5,302 nt of DNA from JBGCFO01 sp045106955 (GTDB lineage Bacteria > Pseudomonadota > Alphaproteobacteria > Rickettsiales > Rickettsiaceae): contig JBGCFO010000005.1 in assembly GCA_045106955.1 (NCBI GenBank), positions 1 to 5,302 on the forward strand. The letters are read 5' to 3'. The position numbers and the translations under genes were made by a program. The notes beneath the pieces were generated by a model. It was not told where the DNA came from and did not search any database. It worked only from the letters and a program-made list of their open reading frames with translations. How positions within the stretch are numbered: the stretch's first letter is position 1; every line of letters starts with the position of its first letter. This document shows, piece by piece, positions 1 through 5,302 of this stretch.

Positions 1-1
1 T

Positions 2-1048
2 GTAGTTAGCTGGATAGGTGGAGCACAGGCTGTAAATAAAGTAGATTGGTCAAGGTTAAAAGACAAGGTAGTATCTATATGGCCAGATAATGACCAAGCA
101 GGAATAGGAGCAGCAAGCAAGATAGCAAACCACATAGATTGCCAGAATGGATATAGTGGACTTGTGTCTATAGTAGATACAGACAAGCTATCATTGCCAG
201 AGAAGTGGGATTTAGCAGATGTAGTGCCAAATACAAGCAACCTTAGCAAGGTTGGTATTAACGGGGCTATAGAAGAAACTAGGGTTAATAATAAGAACGT
301 TGGTGATCTATTGGAAGTGAGCCAAGGGGACAATGATAACTCAAGCAAACATGTTAAAATCCTTGACTCAATTGAGATGCTAAGAGAATCTGGCAACTTA
401 AGCAAGGACGAATATTTATCAAAAACAATATATTCTAATAGCATCGGTACTATTGCAACTGCTAGAGGTGTAGATTTAGGCAATACCAACGATCACAAGG
501 AGTTTATTAAAGCTATAAATGATGCAAGTTATGAGTATCAGTCTTTACAAAGAGAATATGAGCAAAGACAATCACAACGTCAGGAATCAGGTCAGGTAAA
601 GACGGTAAAAAGTCAATTACATTCTGATATTGTCAGAGACATATCAATATTGCAGCAAGTGCAGCTGGGAGTTGGGGAGCTTACCGAAGCACATAGAGAG
701 CATATAGAACAAGCTGCAAATAGTCAGTTAAAGGATATTAGCGATACAAGGCTAAATGATAGCGATAAAGAGATGATTGCTAATAATGTATATAAAGTAG
801 TTAATAGTAAAGAATGGAGAGTAGAGCTTGATAGTAAGCAAGAACAATTAGCACATTCTATCAGAGTTAAATATACAGCTAAGACGATTGATGAGTTCTT
901 GAGTAGCAATAATGATAAAGCAATATCAGATCTTGCTAATATCAGGAGTATTGGTATGGATGAGAGCGGGATATTTGCAAGTTTCAAGGAAGATCACAAC
1001 AAGGGGTTCTTTGCGGGAAAGGACAAATTTTCTCACAAGCTGCTATAG
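2..1048 (+). pseudogene. C-terminal fragment of a Toprim-domain protein (conjugation/primase type), truncated by the transposon
   Basis: The frame is open from the left edge (codon at position 2) to the TAG at 1046-1048, giving 348 visible residues; the true start lies outside the window, and the GTG at 164 is only an internal codon. Residues 1-60 look like the second half of a Toprim fold: a hydrophobic strand ending in IWPDNDQAG, with the metal-binding Asp pair at 29 and 31. A later LPEKWDLADVV segment (about residues 62-72) resembles the lysine/aspartate motif that follows Toprim in phage and plasmid primases. The rest is polar, Gln/Glu/Lys-rich and probably helical. Such Toprim proteins occur in rickettsial integrative conjugative elements as relaxase- or primase-associated proteins; that assignment is by recalled resemblance only. 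Native coding stops at about residue 334. Residues 335-348 (GFFAGKDKFSHKLL) and the stop are encoded by the transposon end, so the original C-terminus is lost. GC content is clearly higher than in tnpA. Confidence 0.8.
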
Positions 1049-1158
1049 GCATTGATTTATAAGGGATGTAGAGAGTTGGGTTTTTTGAACGTGCGATATA
1101 CTACCCCCTTGAACCCCTGTTGATCCAAGGGTTTTTGATTTTCGTATTTTTCATATTT
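1003..1158 (+). repeat. Left terminal inverted repeat (156 bp)
   Basis: This segment matches the reverse complement of 5145-5300 at 154 of 156 positions. The differences are at 1102 (T here, G in the other arm) and 1125 (C here, T in the other arm); the match breaks down at 1159. The outer 37-38 bp (1003 to about 1040) are the likely TnpA-binding end. The inner part is not part of a normal Tn3 end and carries an inward-facing terminator. The repeat also provides 14 codons and a TAG stop to the gene it interrupts. Only 25 bp separate it from the end of tnpR. Confidence 0.95.
1106..1136 (+). terminator. Inward-facing intrinsic terminator in the left repeat
   Basis: The arms are CCCTTGAA (1106-1113) and TCCAAGGG (1124-1131), with a 10-nt loop and a run of five T (1132-1136). 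One A-C mismatch (1112/1125) lies near the loop. On the plus strand it would end transcripts running out of the truncated Toprim gene before they cross tnpR in antisense. Read from inside the element the hairpin has no T run, so it should not stop the tnpR transcript. Confidence 0.6.
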
Positions 1159-1183
1159 TGTATTGAGATGCTTTAGTTATAGA

Positions 1184-1744
1184 TTATTTTAATAGTTTGT
1201 CATTAATAGCACGATAATATACTGAGCGAGTAATTCCCGTCATAGCACACATTTCAGTTACTGAAAAATCGTTTGATTTTATAAGAGATTTTAGTTTTTT
1301 TAGCTTTTCAGGCGTAAGTGATTTAGGCCTACCACCTCTTCTTCCTTTCTTGTGGGCCACAGTTAATCCAGCTTTGACTCTTTCGGTAATTAATATCCGC
1401 TCCATTTCAGCAAAAGCTGCACACATAGTAAAAAGCAGCATTCCCATTGGATTTGTAGTATCTATATTATTTTCTAATGAAACAAATTCTATATCGCGTG
1501 CCTTAAAGTCATTGATTAATTCTACAAGTTTTGACATTCTTCGTCCTAAACGATCTAGTCTTACGACATATACAATATCTCCAGCTCTTAATTTATTAAG
1601 CAATAGATTTAGTTGTGATCTATCATTTTTAGAGCCAGATACTTTTTCTTGAAAAATTTCTTCACATCCTGCTTGTTGTAATTTTTCGACTTGAATATCT
1701 AAACTTTGTTCATTTTTTGAGACTCTAGCGTAACCAAATTTCAT
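1184..1744 (-). CDS. tnpR: Tn3-family serine resolvase TnpR
   Basis: Site-specific recombinase that resolves the transposition cointegrate by recombination at res and usually represses transcription from the res region. The protein has 186 residues, normal for small resolvases. The N-terminal catalytic domain (about 1-120) starts MKFGYARVSKNEQSLD, with the nucleophile Ser9 and Arg7. The active-site arginines lie in VVRLDRLGRRMSKL (Arg65 and Arg68, next to Asp64). The FAEMERILITERVKAGL stretch (about 111-127) is the long dimerisation helix E. A basic RRGGRPKSL linker leads to a C-terminal helix-turn-helix (about 160-181, SVTEMCAMTGITRSVYYRAI). The start at 1742-1744 is fixed by the conserved N-terminus; no Shine-Dalgarno sequence is visible. 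It is divergent from tnpA, with the presumed res site between. A Hin-like invertase is the alternative, but the context makes resolvase far more likely. Confidence 0.95.
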   Translation of the reverse strand: MKFGYARVSKNEQSLDIQVEKLQQAGCEEIFQEKVSGSKNDRSQLNLLLNKLRAGDIVYVVRLDRLGRRMSKLVELINDFKARDIEFVSLENNIDTTNPMGMLLFTMCAAFAEMERILITERVKAGLTVAHKKGRRGGRPKSLTPEKLKKLKSLIKSNDFSVTEMCAMTGITRSVYYRAINDKLLK

Positions 1745-1911
1745 AGTTATGTATATTTATTAATAATAATGTTTCAGAAACCTAAATAATATAGTATTTA
1801 TAGTATAAATCAATTGAGACTAGTTTTGAAACATATTTTTTAATAAAAAAAATAGAAAATTAGTATTAAGTTTAGGAACCCCTAAAACACATGTTTTTGG
1901 CAAAATAAATT
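1745..1911. promoter_or_regulatory. res: Divergent control region and presumed res site between tnpR and tnpA
   Basis: In Tn3 elements with this gene order, the resolution site and both promoters lie here. The 167 bp are very AT-rich and full of dyads. ATGTTTCA (1769-1776) is mirrored by TGAAACAT (1827-1834). GTTTC-A-GAAAC occupies 1771-1781. ATTTATA-G-TATAAAT is a perfect palindrome at 1796-1810. TTTAGG-AACC-CCTAAA occupies 1871-1886. The 1769-1834 block is the best candidate for resolvase binding, and the 1796-1810 palindrome for the crossover point, but the three classical subsites cannot be assigned by eye. No clear sigma70 promoter for tnpA stands out, and tnpA also lacks an obvious Shine-Dalgarno sequence. 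Confidence 0.65.
1786..1813 (-). promoter_or_regulatory. Candidate tnpR promoter
   Basis: On the minus strand, TTGATT (1808-1813) is followed after 16 bp by TATTAT (1786-1791), a fair match to a sigma70 promoter, about 40 bp upstream of the tnpR start. It overlaps the 1796-1810 palindrome and lies between the ATGTTTCA/TGAAACAT dyad arms, so resolvase bound to res would cover it; autorepression is inferred. AT-rich sequence yields such matches by chance, hence moderate confidence. Confidence 0.4.
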
Positions 1912-4900
1912 ATGACAAGATTAAGAATCTTATCAGATGATGAATTTAATAAATTATATAAAAAACCTAATATCTTAGAAGAAGAACGTTATCATATTTT
2001 TGAATTAGATCAGAATGATCATAATTACTTAAATACACTAAATAATATAGAAGCTAAAATTGATTATATTCTACAATTAGGTTATTTTCGTATTTCCCAA
2101 TATTTTTTCACTTTTACATTTTTAGAAGTTAAAGAAGATGTTGATTTTATAGTTAATACTTATTTTCCTAATAATACCGTTAAGCTGGGTAAAATAAATA
2201 ATCGCCAACATTATTTGAATCGTAATATTATTCTTAATAAATATAATATAAAAGTCTATTGTAAAAAATTTGAAAATAACTTATCCAAATATCTAAAATC
2301 TTTAATAAAGCAAAGTGCTATACCTAAATATTTATTCGATTCCGCTATAAAATATTGCTACAAGCATAATGTGCTTCGGCCTTCATATTCAAAAATGCAA
2401 ACTCTTATATCTGCTACTTGTAATAATGAAAAGCTTAGAATTAATAATAAATTATATAGCCTAATAGATATTCAATTACGCGAATCTTTAAAAGAATTAT
2501 TTGATAAAGATCAGCTATTTTATCAACTTACTCTTATAAAGAAAGATCAAAAAGATTTTACTACAAGTGAAATTAGGTCAAGTGTTGAAAAACACAAATT
2601 ATTAGCTGATATATATCAAAGCTCTATTGAAATTATTAAGCAATTAGATATTTCTGATCAAAATGTATTATTTTACGCAGAATTAGCTGAACAATATACT
2701 ATATATGGGTTAAAAAATTTAAAACAACCAAATCTAGCGCGCCTATATTTACTATGCTATGTACATCATAGATTTTTTAAAATTAATGATCATCTAATAG
2801 CCAGTTTTATTCATAAGGTTAATGGCTATAGAGAAGATGCTGACTTTTATCAAAAAGAAGAAATTTATAAAGCTCAATTATTGGATCAAAATAATCGTAT
2901 TTTAGCAGCTAATATTTTATCACTTCATATTGATAAAAAGGTTCCTAATAAAAATCTTCGTGAGAAATCATTTGCAATAGTTCCTGAAACTAATTTTCAA
3001 AAATTTATACAAACGATTAAAACACCTCACCTTACCCCTGATTACTATAGATGGGAGTATTATAGTAAAAATTCTCATGCTATAAAACAGAATATTAGGC
3101 TAACTTTTAAAGCTTTAAATTTTCGATCTAAATCTGATAATTTAAATAAGGCAATATTATTTTTAAAAACTTATTTTCAAACTAATAAATCAGTCCATGA
3201 TTATAAATTTAATGAAATTCCTATAAAATTCATTTCATCAGCGCTTAAGCGTTATATAATAGTAAAAACACGATCAAAAAATAGTAGCAAAAAAATTAAA
3301 ACTGTAAATATGGATCGTTATGAATTTATGCTATATTTCTATATTAACAAAAATATATCTAACGGAATAGTTACAATTAAAGATAGTTTGAGCTATAAAG
3401 ATCTAGAAGATGAGCTTATTTCTGAAAAACACTTGGAAGATAATAAAGAAAACATCTTAAAAGCACTAGGAAATCAGCTAGTATCAACTGATATAGAAAA
3501 GATATTAACTGATTTTGAGTTAATACTAGACGATAGATATCAAGAATTAAATCAAAGAATTAATTCCGGTAGTAATAACAAAATTAAAATTAAATATAAT
3601 AAGAAGAACGAAATTACGGGTTGGAGATTACCTTATAAAAAAATAGATAATGATGTAAATAATCCATTTTTTGATAGCTTAAATATATCTAGTATTAGTC
3701 AGATTATTAAATTTACCAATCATGATACAAAATTTATGCAAAAATTTACTCATATTTTACCAACTCATAGTAAAAAGCAGGCAGAAGAAGCGGTAGTTTC
3801 AGCTTGTGTAGTTGCTAAAGCTACTGGAAATGATATTTACAAAATGAAGGATATTAGTGATGTAAAGGAACAGGATTTAATCTATACATATAATAGTTTT
3901 ATTCGTTCTCAAACAATTATTGCCTCAAGTGATATTATATTGAATAAGTTAGCTAAATTACCAATATTTGCAAAATATACTATTTCTGATTATGGTGTAC
4001 ATGCAAGTGTTGACGGACAAAAATTAGAAACCAAATATAATACTATAAAAGCTAGGTATTCTTCAAAATATTATGGTCTTGGCAAAGGAATTTCAGCTTA
4101 TACCTATAATGCTAATTGGTTACCATTATGTACAAAAATTATAGGTGCTAATGAACATGAAAGTGGCTATTTATTAGATATTGTACAAAGTAATACCAGT
4201 GATATTAAGATTGCTGCAGTATCTGGAGATATGCATAGTATTAATAGAGTGAATTTTTTCTTATTATTTGCATTCAATAATAGATTCATGCCAAGATTTA
4301 CAAAATTGGAGGAAAAGGCTAGCAAGCATTTAGTGAGTTTTAATGATCCTAAAAATAAAAAGTATGATGAGTATCTAATAAAACCGAATAAACGAGTAAA
4401 TAAGGAATTAATTTTAAAAGAACAAAATAATATTTTGAGAATTTTAGCAACATTAGCTCTGAAGAAAAATTCTCAGGCTAATATTGTAAAAAAATTATCT
4501 TCATACAAATCAAATGATACTCTTAAAGCCTTAATTGAGTTAGACAAAATTGTAATGAGTCTCTATATAATAGATTATATAGACGATGAAGAAATGCAAA
4601 GTAATGTTCATCGCTCTTTGAATCGTGGAGAATCATACCATCAATTAAAATCAGCAATTGTAAAAGTAAGTGGTAAAAAATTATCAGGTAAAACAGAGAT
4701 AGAAATTGAAATAAGTAATGAATGTGCTCGATTAATATCAATATGTATTATTTATTACAATGCAAGCTTGCTATCAAAAATATATGAATATTGCATTAAA
4801 AATGGCAAAGTAGAAGAATGTAAAAAGTTAATCAGATTATCACCTGTTGCGTGGCAGCATATTAATCTAATAGGTAAATATGAGTTTTTATCTAATATGG

Positions 4901-4989
4901 AAATGCCTAACATGGAGAATATGGTAGCCCATTTAATAATGGAATTGAATACAATAAAAATTCCTAAGAAAATATTCAAAAAAACTTGA
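1912..4989 (+). CDS. tnpA: Tn3-family DDE transposase TnpA
   Basis: Catalyses replicative transposition by nicking the ends of the element and joining them to target DNA, producing a cointegrate. At 1025 residues it is full length for the family (about 1000). The N-terminus MTRLRILSDDEFNKLY fits the conserved opening of Tn3 transposases, which supports the ATG at 1912; the N-terminal part (about 1-165) corresponds to the DNA-binding DUF4158 region. The catalytic domain covers roughly 590-985. Asp701 lies in SVDGQ, Asp773 in VSGDMHS and Glu907 in LNRGESYHQL; the spacings of 72 and 134 are close to those of Tn3 TnpA (about 76 and 130, from memory). Further family signatures are NECARLISICIIYYNASLLS and SPVAWQHINLIGKYEF (Ser977 onward). 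There is no frameshift or internal stop. It is much more AT-rich than the Toprim fragment, fitting long residence in a low-GC host. Its stop codon overlaps a candidate outward promoter. Confidence 0.97.
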   Translation: MTRLRILSDDEFNKLYKKPNILEEERYHIFELDQNDHNYLNTLNNIEAKIDYILQLGYFRISQYFFTFTFLEVKEDVDFIVNTYFPNNTVKLGKINNRQHYLNRNIILNKYNIKVYCKKFENNLSKYLKSLIKQSAIPKYLFDSAIKYCYKHNVLRPSYSKMQTLISATCNNEKLRINNKLYSLIDIQLRESLKELFDKDQLFYQLTLIKKDQKDFTTSEIRSSVEKHKLLADIYQSSIEIIKQLDISDQNVLFYAELAEQYTIYGLKNLKQPNLARLYLLCYVHHRFFKINDHLIASFIHKVNGYREDADFYQKEEIYKAQLLDQNNRILAANILSLHIDKKVPNKNLREKSFAIVPETNFQKFIQTIKTPHLTPDYYRWEYYSKNSHAIKQNIRLTFKALNFRSKSDNLNKAILFLKTYFQTNKSVHDYKFNEIPIKFISSALKRYIIVKTRSKNSSKKIKTVNMDRYEFMLYFYINKNISNGIVTIKDSLSYKDLEDELISEKHLEDNKENILKALGNQLVSTDIEKILTDFELILDDRYQELNQRINSGSNNKIKIKYNKKNEITGWRLPYKKIDNDVNNPFFDSLNISSISQIIKFTNHDTKFMQKFTHILPTHSKKQAEEAVVSACVVAKATGNDIYKMKDISDVKEQDLIYTYNSFIRSQTIIASSDIILNKLAKLPIFAKYTISDYGVHASVDGQKLETKYNTIKARYSSKYYGLGKGISAYTYNANWLPLCTKIIGANEHESGYLLDIVQSNTSDIKIAAVSGDMHSINRVNFFLLFAFNNRFMPRFTKLEEKASKHLVSFNDPKNKKYDEYLIKPNKRVNKELILKEQNNILRILATLALKKNSQANIVKKLSSYKSNDTLKALIELDKIVMSLYIIDYIDDEEMQSNVHRSLNRGESYHQLKSAIVKVSGKKLSGKTEIEIEISNECARLISICIIYYNASLLSKIYEYCIKNGKVEECKKLIRLSPVAWQHINLIGKYEFLSNMEMPNMENMVAHLIMELNTIKIPKKIFKKT

Positions 4990-5015
4990 CAGATCATAAA
5001 GGAATGACGTATACT
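4986..5015 (+). promoter_or_regulatory. Candidate outward-facing sigma70 promoter overlapping the tnpA stop
   Basis: TTGACA (4986-4991) is a perfect -35 box and TATACT (5010-5015) a five-of-six -10 box, 18 bp apart. The -35 box includes the tnpA TGA stop (4987-4989). The -10 box lies inside the left arm of the 5003-5036 palindrome, and the expected start near 5022 falls at its centre. Transcription would run right, through the right repeat and out of the element, because the repeat's terminator works only in the other direction. No gene of useful length lies downstream within the window. Confidence 0.4.
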
Positions 5016-5036
5016 GACTTGTCAGTATACGTCATT
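5003..5036. repeat. Perfect palindrome, 16-bp arms with a 2-bp centre
   Basis: The arm AATGACGTATACTGAC (5003-5018) is exactly mirrored by GTCAGTATACGTCATT (5021-5036) around TT. It begins 13 bp after the tnpA stop. No T run follows on either strand, so it is not a canonical intrinsic terminator, although the RNA would fold strongly. It overlaps the -10 box of a candidate promoter, so it could be an operator. I do not recognise it as a named rickettsial palindromic element. Confidence 0.9.
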
Positions 5037-5144
5037 AGAAGACAAAATTTAAGTCTTATTCTAAATTCTTAAAAAAAACACTAAACACCAAATTAAGACT
5101 AAGTAGTTTATTAGTTTTGGGACTATTTTTAGTACAACAAATCT
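5037..5144. other. Gene-free spacer between palindrome and right repeat
   Basis: Together with the palindrome and the right repeat, this makes 313 bases after tnpA without a gene. The spacer is AT-rich with a weak dyad, AAGAC (5039-5043) and GTCTT (5053-5057), and an A8 run near 5081-5088. I see no reading frame of note, no RNA gene and no passenger gene remnant. Confidence 0.6.
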
Positions 5145-5300
5145 AAATATGAAAAATACGAAAATCAAAAACCCTTGAATCAACAGGGGTTCAAGGGGGT
5201 CGTATATCGCACGTTCAAAAAACCCAACTCTCTACATCCCTTATAAATCAATGCCTATAGCAGCTTGTGAGAAAATTTGTCCTTTCCCGCAAAGAACCCC
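5145..5300 (-). repeat. Right terminal inverted repeat (156 bp)
   Basis: Mirror copy of 1003-1158, with 154 of 156 positions identical. It ends in GAACCCC at 5294-5300, followed by only two flanking bases (TA) before the window closes. The outer 37-38 bp are the likely TnpA-binding end. Near-identity of the two arms along the whole 156 bp suggests that the full length is kept the same by selection or gene conversion. Confidence 0.95.
5167..5197 (-). terminator. Inward-facing intrinsic terminator in the right repeat
   Basis: Read on the minus strand, the stem CCCTTGAA/TTCAAGGG (5190-5197 with 5172-5179) has eight perfect pairs, a 10-nt loop and a run of five T (5171-5167). It would stop host transcripts entering from the right before they run antisense through tnpA. 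It is the fully paired version of the left-hand hairpin. Confidence 0.65.
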
Positions 5301-5302
5301 TA

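Larger units (their letters stand above)
1003..5300 (+). mobile_element. Tn3-family transposon, 4298 bp, complete, no passenger gene
   Basis: The element is bounded by inverted repeats whose tips read GGGGTTCTTTGCGGGAAAGG and onward to CACAAG. This matches the GGGG-start, AAG-end pattern of the roughly 38-bp Tn3-family ends. Inside are a divergent serine resolvase and a Tn3-type DDE transposase separated by a 167-bp control region, the same arrangement as in Tn3 itself. All space is taken by transposition functions, so it is a cryptic element with no resistance, toxin-antitoxin or metabolic cargo. The transposase and resolvase both look full length with their catalytic residues, so the element could still be active. 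Left flank bases 998-1002 are AACAA, while the right flank begins TA, so the expected 5-bp duplication is not seen. Confidence 0.93.

Noticed and set aside
164..166. GTG at 164 as the start of the Toprim gene
   Set aside because: The frame is open to the left edge, and the residues before it carry the Toprim Asp-x-Asp motif, so this codon is internal.
724..987. Minus-strand frame of 87 codons, Leu/Ser-rich
   Set aside because: It is antisense to the Toprim fragment; its hydrophobic look is a by-product of the complement of polar, Lys/Asp-rich coding.
1350..1652. Plus-strand frame of 100 codons
   Set aside because: It lies wholly antisense to tnpR, whose conserved resolvase residues make the minus strand the coding one; the plus-strand peptide shows no recognisable motif.
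4523..4997. Two minus-strand frames (4523-4741 and 4755-4997) with apparent membrane character
   Set aside because: Both are antisense to the conserved C-terminal catalytic part of TnpA, including the NRGE and SPVAWQHI motifs; they are shadows of that gene.
5003..5036. The palindrome as a rho-independent terminator of tnpA
   Set aside because: No T run follows the stem on either strand; the next bases on the plus strand are AGAAGAC. A role in RNA stability remains possible.
5149..5178. Nine-codon frame MKNTKIKNP downstream of the candidate outward promoter
   Set aside because: It is too short, has no ribosome binding site, and lies mostly in the terminator stem of the right repeat.
5251..5302. 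Short outward reading frame starting in the right repeat (MPIAACEKIC...)
   Set aside because: It has no ribosome binding site, and the mirror copy in the left repeat stops soon after leaving the element. It could produce fusions with neighbouring genes, but nothing here supports it as a gene.

Overview
The window holds one complete Tn3-family transposon (1003-5300, 4298 bp) that has cut into the 3' part of another gene. The host is probably a low-GC intracellular alphaproteobacterium of the Rickettsiales type. This is inferred from the AT-rich coding, and from the interrupted gene, which resembles the Toprim proteins of rickettsial conjugative elements. No marker gene in the window settles the taxonomy.

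Layout from left to right. Positions 2-1002 are the C-terminal part of a Toprim-domain protein that enters from the left edge and is cut by the transposon; its last 14 residues and stop codon come from the transposon end. Positions 1003-1158 are the left terminal inverted repeat, and 5145-5300 are its mirror copy on the right. The two are 156 bp each with only two mismatches, far longer than the ~38 bp usual for this family. Inside are tnpR, a serine resolvase on the minus strand (1184-1744), a 167-bp divergent control region that is the presumed res site (1745-1911), and tnpA, the 1025-residue Tn3 transposase on the plus strand (1912-4989). A perfect 16-bp-arm palindrome with a good sigma70-like promoter overlapping the tnpA stop lies at 4986-5036. 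There is no passenger gene.

How it fits together. TnpA would recognise both ends and carry out replicative transposition to a cointegrate, and TnpR would resolve the cointegrate at res and probably repress its own promoter. All recognisable catalytic residues of both enzymes are present, so the element looks intact. Each long inverted repeat also carries an inward-facing intrinsic terminator, which would stop host transcripts from entering the element. The promoter beyond tnpA has no matching terminator in its direction and reads outward. No target-site duplication fits the two flanking bases visible on the right, which suggests a rearrangement after insertion.

The known parts are a textbook Tn3 module. 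The less ordinary parts are the long repeats with built-in terminators, the palindrome/promoter unit after tnpA, and the missing duplication.
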